Below, piece after piece: positions 49,000-58,783 of a stretch of 64,000 nt of DNA (positions are counted from its first letter, which is position 1; every line of letters begins with the position of its first letter). A program made the position numbers and the translations under genes. Source of the DNA: Rhodovastum sp963709085. Its GTDB lineage: Bacteria > Pseudomonadota > Alphaproteobacteria > Acetobacterales > Acetobacteraceae. The DNA is taken from assembly GCA_963709085.1 (NCBI GenBank), contig CAVPVB010000007.1:1178001-1242000 (forward strand), read 5' to 3'. The notes under the pieces were generated by a model. The model was not told the origin of the DNA, ran no database searches, and saw nothing but the letters and a program-made list of their open reading frames with translations.

Positions 49000-50213
49000 A
49001 TGCGCGACACCGACCTGCTACAAGCGGCGCTGGGACTGGGGACGCCATGGGCGGTGTCTGGCAGCCGGTTCGATGCGTTGGCGCGGCGGCTGGACATTGA
49101 CATCACCTTCGCCAAGGGCGCGCGGTTTGCCTGCCCGTGCTGTGAGGCAACGGGTTGTCCGGTCCACGACACCGAACAGAAGTCGTGGCGGCATCTTAGC
49201 TTTTTCCAGCACGAGGCGTATCTGAATGCGCGTGTGCCGCGGATCAGGTGTGAGGTCTGCGGGGTCAAGCGGGTGAATGTGCCGTGGGCAGGCGAAGGCA
49301 GCGGCTTCACGCTGCTGTTCGAGGCCATGCTGATGCCCCTGCTGCGAGCACGCCGGTGGCGGAGGTGGCACGCCATGTCGGCAAGCACGACACCAGGCTG
49401 TGGCGGGTTCTCCACCACTACGTCGACGAGGCGCGGGCGCGCGACGACCACAGCACGGTCAGCCGGGCCGCCTTCGACGAGACCTCCGCGCGTCACGGTC
49501 ACGATTACGTCTCGTTGTTTGTCGATCTCGACGGTCCGCGCGTGCTGTTCGTCGCCAATGGCAAAGACGCGGCCACGGTCGGCGCCTTCGCCGATGACCT
49601 GAAGGCGCATGGCGGCGATCCCGCGCGCATCGAGGAAGTCTGCATGGACATGAGCGCCGCCTTCATTGCGGGCGCGGCCGCCCACCTGCCGCAGGCCGAG
49701 ATCACCTTCGACCGGTTTCACATCGTCAAGATCATCAACGAGGGCGTCGACGAGGTGCGGCGGGAAGAACAGAAGAGCCGGCCGGAACTGAAGCAGAGCC
49801 GCTATGTGTGGCTCAAGAACGAGACCAACCTCTCCAGCGGCCAGCGCGAATTGCGCGACAGCCTCGCCCGCAGCAACCTCAAGACCGCCCGTGCCTACCA
49901 GATCCGGCTGACCTTCCAGGAGTTCTACCAGCAACCGACACGCAAAGACGCCGAGGTGTTCCTCAAGAAGTGGTACTTCTGGGCCACCCACAGCCGCCTG
50001 CTGCCGATGATCGACGCCGCCAGGACGGTCAAGCGGCACTGGAACGGTATCCTTCGCTGGCACGACAGCAAGATCGCCAACGGCATCCTCGAGGGCATCA
50101 ACAGCTTGGTCCAGGCCGCAAAGGCCAAGGCTCGCGGCTACCGCTCCTCCCGCAACCTGCACGCGATGATATACCTCATCGCAGGCAAGCTCGAACTCGC
50201 CCTACCTACATAA
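49000..50213 (+). pseudogene. ISL3-family transposase, one frameshift
   Basis: It starts MRDTDLLQAALGLGTPWAVS. The zinc-finger part is CPCCEATGCPVHD and RCEVCGVKRVNVPWA. Near 49345 one base appears lost: LLFEAMLMPLLRA switches frame to TPVAEVARHVGKHDTRLWRV. The catalytic part follows with AFDETSARHGHDYVS (first Asp), EVCMDMSAAFIAG (second Asp) and WHDSKIANGILEGINSL (Glu). I see no slippery sequence, so a mutation is likelier than programmed shifting. Confidence 0.85.
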
Positions 50214-50437
50214 AACAGCAAGGAGCCAACAAGCCGATGAATTCGCCAAAGTTTATTGTGCGGCAAAGTCGGAAAGAATATTCAGAGCCTGTTTGACCAG
50301 AATCATCCGTCGTGCCTTGATCTCTCACAGGCGGTTTTGGAGGGGAGTGGTCGTCAATCTTGCCGTGGTTGGCCTGACGGAAAACCGTCAGGATTTGTGA
50401 AGTGCCTTGCCTTTTGAGCAGTTTGCAGGCGGCGTTG

Positions 50438-52146
50438 GTAACCGGGGCAAAACCCCGGGCGACGCGGCATTTGCCGCTTGCCCCGACGCGGTTGAGGACA
50501 ATTCCCTCTGGCCATGTCGCCACCCAAAGCCCCCTCCGATCTGTCGCGCGCCGAGTTGGAAGCCGAGGTCACGGCGCTACGTGGCGAGGTGTCCGAGCTG
50601 AAACGACTCGTGCTGGGGCTGCGCGAGGAGACCGCCAGGCTGAAGGGCCTGAAGGGTCGGCCGGTGATCAAACCCAGCGGCATGGAGAATGCGACCGAGC
50701 CGAAACGCGTCGGCAAGCGGGTCAAACGGCGTGGTCGCGGCAAGGTCACCCCACGGGTCGCGGTCGAGACGCAGGTGATCCGGGTGACGCCGCCGGTGGG
50801 CTCGCAGTTCAAGGGCTACGAGCCCTACCAGGTGCAGGACCTGGTGATCACGGCACGGGTGGTGCGCTATCGGCGCGAACGCTGGCTGACGCCATCGGGC
50901 GAGACCATTTTGGCGCCGCTGCCCGAGGGCACGCGCGGCCATTTCGGACCGGAGCTGCGCCGCTACGTGCTGATGCAGTACCACCAGGGCCAGGTCACCG
51001 TGGAACGGCTGGTGGCGCAGTTGCAGGCGGTCGGCATCGCCATCTCCAAGCGCGAGGTCATGCGCCTGCTGATCCACCGGCAGGATGACTTCCTCGATGA
51101 GAACCGGGAGGTGCTTCGGGCGGGACTGGAGACCGCGGACTGGATCACCGTGGACGACACCGGCGCACGCCATCGCGGCGCCAACGCCGTCTGCACGCAG
51201 ATCGGCAATGACAATTTCACCTGGTTCGGCACGACCGGCAGCAAGAGCCGGATGAACTTCCTGGAACTGCTGCGCGCCGATCACACCGATTACGTCGTCA
51301 ACGCGGCGGCGCTGGACTACATGCGCGAGCACAACCTGTCCGCAGCGGTGATCCAGCAATTGGCCGGGCATCCGCAGCGGCAGTTTGCCGATCCGGCCGC
51401 CTGGCAGCGCCATCTGGAGCAACTCGGCATCAGCGCGCTGCGGGTGACCCCCGACCCAACGCGCGTCGCCACCGAGGGCGCGTTGTGGGGCGCCATCGCC
51501 GCGCACGGGTTCCTGCATGAGGCGGTGATCGTCAGCGACGACGCCGGCCAGTTCAACGTCGGCACGCACGCCCTGTGTTGGATCCATGCGGAGCGGCTGG
51601 TGCGTAAGCTGGAGACGTTCACCGACCCGCAGCGCGCCGCCCAGCAACTCGTTCGCGGCCTGATCTGGTGGTTCTACGCCGATCTCAAGGCTTACCAAGC
51701 TGCGCCGACGGCGCGCCGGCGCAGCGAAATGCGGGCCCGCTTCGACCGCATCTTCCTGCGCACCACCGGCTTCGCCACGCTCGACCGGCTGCTCCAGCGC
51801 CAGCACGCCAACAAGGCCGAGTTGCTGATGGTGCTCGACCACCCGGTTGATCCGCTTCGCGGCTCAACCCCGCTGCACACCAACGGCTCGGAGAACGACA
51901 TCCGCTGCCAGGTGACCAAGCGCCAAGTCAGCGGCGGCACCAAGACCGATATCGGCCGCGACTGCCGCGACGCCTTCCTTGGCCTCGCAAAGACCTGCCG
52001 CAAACTCCGCGTCTCGTTCTGGAACTACCTGGGCGCCCGGCTCGGCGTCGCCGGTACCCCGGTCGTGCCACGTCTCGCCGAAATCATCCGCTGCCGCGGC
52101 CAGCCCGCTTGATGGGCTGCGCCGCCCGGGGTTTTGCCCCGGTTAC
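50438..52146 (+). mobile_element. IS66-like element, partner of MITE-B
   Basis: It starts GTAACCGGGGCAAAACCCCG and ends with the exact inverse; within each end CCGGGG-CAAAA-CCCCGG can itself form a hairpin. The 8-bp duplication CGGCGTTG lies at 50430-50437 and 52147-52154. The empty site is visible in IS5 copy 2 near 36008. Confidence 0.95.
50514..52112 (+). CDS. IS66-like transposase, intact single-gene type
   Basis: 532 residues, starting MSPPKAPSDLSRAELEAEVT with a coiled coil (about residues 10-50) as in IS66 TnpC. DWITVDDTGARHRGANAV contains the first Asp, HEAVIVSDDAGQFNVGTHAL the second, and NGSENDIRCQVTKRQVSGGT the Glu block. The element has no tnpA or tnpB. The frame is complete and both ends are perfect, so it probably can still move itself and MITE-B. 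Confidence 0.9.
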   Translation: MSPPKAPSDLSRAELEAEVTALRGEVSELKRLVLGLREETARLKGLKGRPVIKPSGMENATEPKRVGKRVKRRGRGKVTPRVAVETQVIRVTPPVGSQFKGYEPYQVQDLVITARVVRYRRERWLTPSGETILAPLPEGTRGHFGPELRRYVLMQYHQGQVTVERLVAQLQAVGIAISKREVMRLLIHRQDDFLDENREVLRAGLETADWITVDDTGARHRGANAVCTQIGNDNFTWFGTTGSKSRMNFLELLRADHTDYVVNAAALDYMREHNLSAAVIQQLAGHPQRQFADPAAWQRHLEQLGISALRVTPDPTRVATEGALWGAIAAHGFLHEAVIVSDDAGQFNVGTHALCWIHAERLVRKLETFTDPQRAAQQLVRGLIWWFYADLKAYQAAPTARRRSEMRARFDRIFLRTTGFATLDRLLQRQHANKAELLMVLDHPVDPLRGSTPLHTNGSENDIRCQVTKRQVSGGTKTDIGRDCRDAFLGLAKTCRKLRVSFWNYLGARLGVAGTPVVPRLAEIIRCRGQPA

Positions 52147-52719
52147 CGGCGTTGGCATGTGCTGAAGGTTGCGCAGGGCGGGTGGGAACGGCTTCCAACA
52201 CGGGCTCTCAGGAGGGACGTGCGATGTGGACGGCGGAACAGCGTGAGCGGTACAAGGATGATGGTCGGCGCTACCCGAGCGATCTGACAGATGCCGAGTG
52301 GGCGAGGATTGCTGCCGTTTTTTCAATTTATGCGACCTTGACGGTCGATCTGCGGGAAATGGTCAACGCCTGTTTCTACCTTGAGAAGACCGGCTGCGGG
52401 TGGCGCTATCTCCCCAAGGACTTTGGCCCGTGGCAGACCGTCCGGACTTGGTATGACCGGTTTCGCGCCGATGGCATCTGGGCCGATATCGCGGGGTTGT
52501 TGATACGTGGCGTCCGCCAACGGTGCGGCAGGCCGGCGGAGCCGGAGACGGTGATCCTCGACTTGCAGAGCGTGGTGTCCGGTCCCCAGGCGGGCGAGCG
52601 GGGCGTGGACGGCAACAAGCGGATCAAGGGCATCAAGCGGCACGTGCTGGCCTGCTCGCTCGGCTTCGTGTTGGCCGTGCTGGTCACGGCTGCCAATGTC
52701 CATGATAGCACGGTGGCGC

Positions 52720-53936
52720 CAGGGCAATCGCATTTCAGAAGGATCCGAGGAGTTTGGAGAGATAGGCATCGTTCCAACCGGCCCGTTGGAACTTGCCGCG
52801 CAGAGAGCCCTTGGAGCCGTCCTTCTGCATGACGTTCAGGGCCATGTGTCGCAGGACCGCAAGATTGTGTGGCCCGTTGCCCAGTCTGGTCCGGTCCTGA
52901 TCCTCGTTCATCACCACATCCAGCCGCCAGTGCAGCCGGTTTTCGACACCCCAGTGCTCGCGGACGACCTCGTTGAAGCGTGTCGCGGATAGCGCTGTGC
53001 TGAGAAGGTAGTAGGCGGTCTCGGTGGTGGTCTTGCTCGCGGTTTCACGGATACGGACAACCTTGCCGATGGCCGCCAGGCCGGGCCAGTGATGATCCCG
53101 CTGCAACCAGTCGATATCGGTCGAGACCGTGGCCGTGCGGGTCTCGATGCGGCCGTGATCGGCGTCCACGTTTTGCGCGCTCGTCGCCGGTTTGCTGGCC
53201 GGGTCATTGAGGAACGTGCTGACGTCATCATGCAGCGTGCCCTGATTGCCCTTCAGCGCCAGGGCATAGTCGCCGCCCTGATCGACGATCTGCTGAGCAA
53301 TCGCCCGCTGGCAGTTGAGCGCGTCGGCGGTCACGATCGTGCCTTTCAGTGACAGCATCTCCAGCAACTTCGGCACCGCGGTGATCTCATTTGATTTGGC
53401 GTCGGTGGCGATCTGCGCCAGCACCAGGCGCTGCTCGCATCCCCAGGCACTGACCATGTGCAGCGGTGACTTGCCGCTGGCGCGATCGAAGGAGCGACGC
53501 AGAACCTTGCCATCGATCGCTACAACGCCCTGAACCGTACTCGAAAACTGCGCCATGAACCGCTGAAACGCCGCGCCAAACTGCGCCGGGTCGAGCAGGC
53601 GGAACAGGCGGCTGAAAGTGTCGTGACTTGGAATGCCCTTCTCCAGCTTGAGAAAGCCGCGCAGGAACGGCTCTTTCGCTTCCGCAAACCGAGCCATGTC
53701 CACCGCACCCTGGCCGCCACATAACACTGTACACAGCGCAATCATCAGCAACTCATGGAAGTCATGCAGCCCGGCATTCCCGGTTCGTGGGTCTTCCAGA
53801 CCCTCCCAGCAGCCGGCAAACTGATCCAAGGCGTCCTCCCACCGCAGGTTTCGCGCGCCCTCCGGTAGAATCCATCGCCCCGCCCCGCGCAAGCCGCCGT
53901 CGCGCTGTCAAGGAAATTCCAAGTGCGATTCCCCTG
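52720..53936 (-). mobile_element. ISAs1-family element, copy B (intact)
   Basis: Its ends are CAGGGCAATCGCATTTC and CAGGGGAATCGCACTTGG (inverted). The 10-bp duplication ACGGTGGCGC lies at 52710-52719 and 53937-53946. Confidence 0.95.
52735..53892 (-). CDS. ISAs1-family transposase (copy B)
   Basis: 385 residues from MRGAGRWILPEGARNLRWED; an internal start closer to DALDQFAGCWEGLEDPRTGN is also possible. VVAIDGKVLRRSFDRASGK carries the first Asp, VTADALNCQRAIAQQI the second, and HWGVENRLHWRLDVVMNED the Glu region. The stop lies close to the element end. Frame and ends are intact, so it looks active. Copy C at 45492 is almost the same sequence. Confidence 0.92.
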   Translation of the reverse strand: MRGAGRWILPEGARNLRWEDALDQFAGCWEGLEDPRTGNAGLHDFHELLMIALCTVLCGGQGAVDMARFAEAKEPFLRGFLKLEKGIPSHDTFSRLFRLLDPAQFGAAFQRFMAQFSSTVQGVVAIDGKVLRRSFDRASGKSPLHMVSAWGCEQRLVLAQIATDAKSNEITAVPKLLEMLSLKGTIVTADALNCQRAIAQQIVDQGGDYALALKGNQGTLHDDVSTFLNDPASKPATSAQNVDADHGRIETRTATVSTDIDWLQRDHHWPGLAAIGKVVRIRETASKTTTETAYYLLSTALSATRFNEVVREHWGVENRLHWRLDVVMNEDQDRTRLGNGPHNLAVLRHMALNVMQKDGSKGSLRGKFQRAGWNDAYLSKLLGSF

Positions 53937-54287
53937 ACGGTGGCGCCGCCGCTTCTTGACCGGGCCGCCGAGGCCGGCTGGGCGCCAAAGCGCGTAAAGG
54001 TTGACGCAGCCTATGTTGGTCCGCGGGTGGCGGCGGCGGCTGAGCGACACGGCATGGAGGTCCGGATTTCATCCAGGGAGGCCGGCATCCCCGGCTTCAA
54101 GCCGCTGCCAGTACGCTGGCGTATCGAGGCGACTTTCGGCACCTTGACCAATCGTTACCGCCGCCTGACTCGTAATTTGGAACAAAGTCCAGCCGCCGCA
54201 GAAGATGCGGTCGAGATTGCCAATGTCCACCGCGTCCTTCGCGCCTACTGCCGCAAAAAAGCGTCTATGGGATAGTCAAACAGGCTC

Positions 54288-54384
54288 TTAGATGAGAGGG
54301 GTCACTTTTCGTCTTCGGACAACGACATGGACTTTTTCGAGCTATATCAACGCGATAACGTTGCCCAGGGGGGTGAGCAGTTAC
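54288..54384. other. Unassigned 97-bp segment ending in an IS66-type terminus
   Basis: It lies between IS5 copy 3 and the IS3 remnant. It ends GGGGTGAGCAGTTAC (54370-54384), the same terminus as at 4523, 20817 and 45477. The rest resembles nothing else here and shows no gene. Confidence 0.5.
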
Positions 54385-54542
54385 CTGCGCGTCAAGATTT
54401 GAATGCGGCTTATTGCTATTATAGAAGAGAAGATACCGACCAAGCGAGGCGCGTGCTTCACTGACACTTCCATAAGCGTGCAGGTAGACCTCTTCGTATT
54501 TGACAGAGCGCCAAAGACGCTCTACAAAGACGTTATCGCGCC

Positions 54543-55827
54543 CTCAGGACTCCCCTCATTTTCTTCCTCCCACATCTTGCGCCGATTTCGAGCCGAGTCT
54601 CTACCAGATCCTGGAGTGTTTTGGGATGAATGGGCGGCATGGAAACGGCAACGGCGGGCCTGCGCGACGGCGGACGGCTGAAGGACATAGACGCGTTCAT
54701 TCACGGCCTCTACGGCCCGGACCTGCACACCAAGCGCGTGGAGTCACTGGCCGCGGCCACCCTTGGCGTCATGACCGGTGCGTCGCTGGCGGTGGCGATG
54801 ATCGGGCAGGCATTGGCGCAGGCACGCGGCCTCGTGACCAAGCATGCGATCAAGCAGGTCGACCGATTGCTCAGCAACAAGGGCATCGATGTCTGGGACA
54901 GCTTCGCCCGCTGGGTGCCGCATCTGATCGGCACGCGCGAGGAGATCGTCGTTGCCATGGACTGGACCGACTTCGACGGCGACGACCAGGCCACTCTTGC
55001 GCTCAATCTCGTGACCGACCATGGCCGGGCGATGCCATTGTTGTGGCTGTCCGTATGGAAGGACGAGTTGAAGGATCAGCGCAACGACTTCGAGGATGCG
55101 TGTCTGCGGCGATTGTCACAGCTCGTCCCGCCCGGCTGCCGTGTCACCATCCTGGCCGACCGCGGCTTCGGTGATCACAAGCTGTTCGCCTATCTGACTG
55201 AGCTTGGCTTCGCCTATGTCATTCGCTTCCGTGGTAACATCCACGTCACCGATGCCTCCGGCGAGACGCGGACCGCCGCCGAATGGGTCGGCAAATCGGG
55301 TCGGGCGCGCAAGCTCCGGGGCGCCCGCGTCACCGCGTCGCATGCCTATCAGGTGGGTGCCGTCGTCTGTGTGCATGCCCGTGACATGAAGGAGCCGTGG
55401 TGCCTCGCGACCAGCGACGCCGCGGCACCTGTCGGGACGGTGATCAAGCGATATTCGCGGCGCTGGACCATCGAGCCCAGCTTCCGAGACACCAAGGATC
55501 TGCGCTTCGGCATGGGGATGTCCGAGATCCGCATCGCCGACCCGGAGCGACGGGACCGTCTGCTGCTCATCAGTGCCTTCGCCATGGTGCTGCTCACCAT
55601 GCTCGGAGCGGCCGGGGAGAGCCTGGGCATGGACCGACAGCTCAAGTCCAACACGTCGAAAACACGCACGCATTCGCTGTTCCGCCAGGGATGCATGCTC
55701 TACGAGTTGATCCCGAACATGCCCGAGCATCGGCTCCTGCCGCTGATGCAGAGGTTCGCGGAAATGCTGGCGCAAAGCGGCCTGCTTTGCTGGTTAATGC
55801 CGAAAGCGAAATGAGGGGATGGGTGAG
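54543..55827 (+). mobile_element. IS4-family element, copy 4 (intact)
   Basis: Its ends are CTCAGGACTCCCCTCATTT and AAATGAGGGGATGGGTGAG. The flanks TATCGCGCC (54534-54542) and CATCGCGCC (55828-55836) form a 9-bp duplication with one change. It interrupts IS3 orfB. Confidence 0.93.
54630..55814 (+). CDS. IS4-family transposase, intact (reference copy)
   Basis: 394 residues from MGGMETATAGLRDGGRLKDI. It has the same catalytic layout as the gene at 6332: VAMDWTDFDGDDQ, LADRGFGDHKLF and YSRRWTIEPSFRDTK (Tyr-Arg-Glu-Lys). The end is RFAEMLAQSGLLCWLMPKAK. Copies 1 and 3 are damaged versions of this one, so it is the likely source of both in this neighbourhood. Confidence 0.92.
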   Translation: MGGMETATAGLRDGGRLKDIDAFIHGLYGPDLHTKRVESLAAATLGVMTGASLAVAMIGQALAQARGLVTKHAIKQVDRLLSNKGIDVWDSFARWVPHLIGTREEIVVAMDWTDFDGDDQATLALNLVTDHGRAMPLLWLSVWKDELKDQRNDFEDACLRRLSQLVPPGCRVTILADRGFGDHKLFAYLTELGFAYVIRFRGNIHVTDASGETRTAAEWVGKSGRARKLRGARVTASHAYQVGAVVCVHARDMKEPWCLATSDAAAPVGTVIKRYSRRWTIEPSFRDTKDLRFGMGMSEIRIADPERRDRLLLISAFAMVLLTMLGAAGESLGMDRQLKSNTSKTRTHSLFRQGCMLYELIPNMPEHRLLPLMQRFAEMLAQSGLLCWLMPKAK

Positions 55828-56683
55828 CATCGCGCCACGCACCGCGGCCATCCATGCTGATGGCGATACCATTCTTCAGTAGCAATCCCGTGAAATCAGC
55901 GCTGGTGAACTGGCTGATCTGTGTTGAAAATCTCTGCCGTGCCTGGCCAGCGCCGCCTCGATGCAGAAGTCCACTTCCATCGTGATCGACAGCCGCCAAG
56001 ACAAAACCCGCCGAGTGAACCAGTCTACCACGGCAGTAAGATAGACAAATCCACACGCCATCGGAATATAAGTGATGTCCATGGCCCATCCTTGATTGGG
56101 ACGATCAATCACCAGGCTTCGCAGAAGATATGGATAAACCTTGTGGCCAGGCGCGGGTTTGGACGTGTTCGGCTTACAATTCAGCGCTTCAAGGTTCATG
56201 ACCCGCATCATCGTGGTTACCCGCTCGCGGCCGATCGCAACGCCCTCGCCGCGCAACAGATCGCGCAGCATCCGGCTACCCGCGAACGGATAAGCCAGAT
56301 GCAGTTCGTCGATCCGCCGCATGATCGCAAGATCCTCCAGCGATACCGACCGAGGATCATAGTAAAGGCCGCTGCGGCTGAGCGGCAGTGGCTCCGCCTG
56401 ACGCACCAACGGCAATTCGTGCTCGCGGTTGATCATCGCTTCGCGCTCAGAAGCCCGGCTTTGCTGAGCGCACCGGCCAAAAAATCGTTCTCCAGCGTCA
56501 GCTCACCGATCTTGGCGTGCAGCAGCTTCACATCCACCGCCGGCGCCGGCTCAATCCCCGCGGCCATCGAACCAAACACCCCGGCGGCGCCGTCGACCAG
56601 GTGCGCCTTCCAGGCCGTGATCTGATTCGGATGCACGTCATGCTGCTGCGCCAGTTCCGCCAGCGTCTTCTCCCCCTTGACGG

Positions 56684-57470
56684 CTTTCCTTTACCCACAT
56701 CCCCCTTGCATGCGTAAATCGCACAAATCCTGAGCAATACAGGGTGAGTGGGGGGTGGTGATGTTGAACCCATGGGAATGGGCCAAGGCGCAGTTTGGTC
56801 GGGTGAAGCTGGGTGACTCCAGGAGGACTGAGCGGGCCGTGAAGGTGGCTGCGGCGATGGCGGAGCGCGGCTGCGGGAATGTCCCCTTGCAGGCGAAGAC
56901 GTTTGGGGAGGCGAAGGCGGCGTATCGGTTGTTCGACGCGGAGGAGGTGACGCACGGGGCGATCACGCAGCAGCATCGCGACCAAGTGATCGCGCTCGCC
57001 TGTGCGGCGGATGAACCGGTTTTGGCCATTCACGATGACATGCTGGTGGACTTGTCGCACCGGCACGGCCTGACCGGGTTGGGTCCGATCGGCAACGGCC
57101 ACGGCCGGGGGTTCATGGCCCACTCGTGCCTGATGGTGCGATCCACCGGCGAGATACTTGGCCTGGCGCATCAGACGGTCTGGGCCCGCAAGGAGAGGGT
57201 GCGGAAGAAGCGGCGCCTGCTCAAGGCGTTGAAGAAGCGTCGTCTGGCCACGGCGCGATCGAAGCAACGCCAGCCCCGGCCGAAGCCGCCGCGGGGGCGG
57301 ACCGAAGCGGCAGTGTGGGAAGAGACCATAGCGGCAATCGGTCGGTGCCCGCAGGGCAAGCGGTGGATCAGCATCGGCGACCGCGGCGCCGATGTGTTCA
57401 CGCATTTCGAGAAGTGCCTGCAGCTGAACTGGCAGTGCCTCGTGCGCCTGGCGCATGACCGCGTCCTGCT
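56684..57470 (+). mobile_element. IS50-like element, truncated copy 2
   Basis: The left end CTTTCCTTTACCCACATCC differs by one base from the copy at 7520-10200. It stops at 57470, where an IS630 end begins. The right half is absent. Confidence 0.88.
56755..57470 (+). pseudogene. IS50-like transposase, C-terminal half missing
   Basis: It is identical in layout to the gene at 7527-8912 from MVMLNPWEWAKAQFGRVKLG to LVRLAHDRVLL, then reads briefly into the IS630 end. Both catalytic Asp (AIHDDMLVDLSH, SIGDRGADVFTHF) remain, but the Tyr-Arg-Glu-Lys segment is lost, so no catalysis is possible. Confidence 0.92.
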
Positions 57471-57524
57471 AGTGCCCGGCGTCCTTGACTTTGCGGTGGA
57501 TGTCTGACTCGATCGTTCCGCATA

Positions 57525-58762
57525 GTGCCCGGCGTCCTTGACTTTGCGGTGGATGTCTGACTTGATCGTTCCGCATAGGACCAGCGGAGACGATTTGTGG
57601 CTGCCAAAGAGATCGCGGTAAAAAAATACGTGGTGAAGCTCAGCGATGAGGAGCGGGGCCGGCTGACCGCGCTGATCACCAAGGGCAAACACCCGGCGCG
57701 GCAGCAGCTCGAAAGCGCGCATTCTGCTGAAGGCGGATGCGTCGGACGCCGGCGAAGCCTGGAGTGACAGCCAAATTGCCGCAGCCCTGGAGACCAGCGT
57801 CGACACAGTTGCTCGGGCGCGCCAGCGGCTGGTGGAAGAGGGCGTCGATGCTGTGCTGACCTGCAAGCATTCGCCAGCCTCCGCCAGAAAACGCATCTTT
57901 GATGGAGAAGCCGAGGCGAAGCTGGTTGCCCTGGCCTGTTCGGCGCCCCCAGCGGGACGCGCGAAATGGACGCTACGGCTTCTGGAAGAGACCGTCGTGG
58001 AGCTGAACATCGTTGAGCGGGCCAGCGACAACACGATCGGGCGGACGCTAAAAAAAACACGCTCAAGCCCCACCTGCGACAGCAATGGGTCATCCCGCCG
58101 GACGCCAACGCCGCCTTCGTAGCCAGCATGGAGGATGTGCTGGAAGTTTATCAAAGGCCGCACAACCCAACCCGCCCCGTGGTCTGCCTGGACGAGACCG
58201 CAAAGCAGTTGATTTCCGAAACGCGTGTGCCGATCGCGGCGAAGCCAGGGCAGGTTGCCCGCTACGACTACGAGTATGAACGCAACGGCACCGCCAACCT
58301 GTTCATGATGTTCGCACCGCTGGAAGGCTGGCGGCACGTCAAGGTGACCGATCGCCACGCCGCCGTGGATTATGCGCAGGTCCTCAAGGAATTGTCCGAC
58401 ACGCACTTTCCTCACGCCGAGAAGATCGTCCTCGTGCAGGACAACCTCAACACCCACAAGGCGGCGTCGCTCTACGAAGCCTTTCCGGCCGCCGAGGCGC
58501 GTCGGCTCGTCGAGCGCTTCGAATGGCACTACACCCCCAAGCACGGCAGCTGGCTGGACATGGCCGAGTCCGAACTCGGCGTCCTGGCGTCGCAGTGTCT
58601 CGATCGCCGCATCCCCGACAAGCAGACCCTGATGGACGAAGTCGCCGCCTGGCAGGCCCGCCGCAACCGACACCACACCAAAGCCGATTGGCAATTCACC
58701 ACGGCCGATGCCCGGGTGAAACTGAAGAGGCTCTACCCAGCATTATGAGCGACGCAGGGCAA
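57525..58762 (+). mobile_element. IS630-family element (second type), copy 1, inserted in copy 2
   Basis: Its ends are GTGCCCGGCGTCC and TTGCCCTGCGTCG (inverted), with TA on both sides (57523-57524 and 58763-58764). The insertion makes the first 53 bp of the element appear twice in tandem. Confidence 0.88.
57597..58748 (+). pseudogene. IS630-family transposase, copy 1
   Basis: From GTG at 57597 it reads VAAKEIAVKKYVVKLSDEER. An extra C near 57710 (CAGCTCGAAAG against CAGCTGAAAG) shifts the frame early. A second shift at the A8 run near 58050 (GCTAAAAAAAACACG) occurs in both copies and fits the programmed -1 shift known in IS630: KK then NTLKPHLRQQWVIPP. The catalytic region has VVCLDETAKQLI, VLVQDNLNTHK and DMAESELGV. 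The early insertion makes it inactive. Confidence 0.85.
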
Positions 58763-58783
58763 TAGGACCAGCGGAGACGATTT

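Larger units (their letters stand above)
48610..50229 (+). mobile_element. ISL3-family element carrying MITE-A
   Basis: Its ends GGCTCCTCGCTGTTTCATGT (from 48612) and GGCTCCTTGCTGTTTTATGT (inverted, to 50227) pair well. CAAGCCG is repeated outside (48603-48609 and 50230-50236). MITE-A copy 5 sits between the left end and the transposase gene. Confidence 0.85.
52224..54275 (+). pseudogene. IS5-family transposase, split by ISAs1 (copy 3)
   Basis: It starts MWTAEQRERYKDDGRRYPSD at 52224. ISAs1 interrupts it after NVHDSTVAP and the frame resumes at 53947 with PPLLDRAAEAGWAPKRVKVD, stop 54273-54275. Here the first catalytic motif reads VILDLQSV: Asp is present, but the next Ser is Leu, while the other two copies have Asn-Ser. 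Confidence 0.9.
50285..54287 (+). mobile_element. IS5-family element, copy 3, hosting two other IS
   Basis: Its ends GAGCCTGTTTGACCAGAATC and GTCAAACAGGCTC are flanked by TCA and TTA. An IS66-like element (50438-52146) sits in its leader and an ISAs1 (52720-53936) inside its transposase gene. Confidence 0.9.
54385..56683 (-). pseudogene. IS3-family orfA/orfB remnant, split by IS4
   Basis: The orfA part (56433-56683) reads KGEKTLAELAQQHDVHPNQI, then LLHAKIGELTLENDFLAGAL, a helix-turn-helix plus leucine-zipper layout; its first codons are cut at 56683 by the IS50-like end. orfB (from 56436) holds the HTH_21 region LSRSGLYYDPRS and WAMDITYIPMACGFVYLTAV with the first Asp. Near 55925 several bases are lost around EIFNTDQ-SQFTSADF. 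IS4 copy 4 interrupts after DGRGAWRD, and the end resumes at 54542 with RDNVFVERLWRSVKYEEVYL (catalytic Glu). Dead by several lesions. Confidence 0.85.

Noticed and set aside
57700..58060. Treating the A8 run in the second-type IS630 as a mutation
   Set aside because: The run is identical in both copies and sits at the position of the known programmed shift in IS630, so I read it as normal for the family. Only the extra C near 57710 counts as damage.
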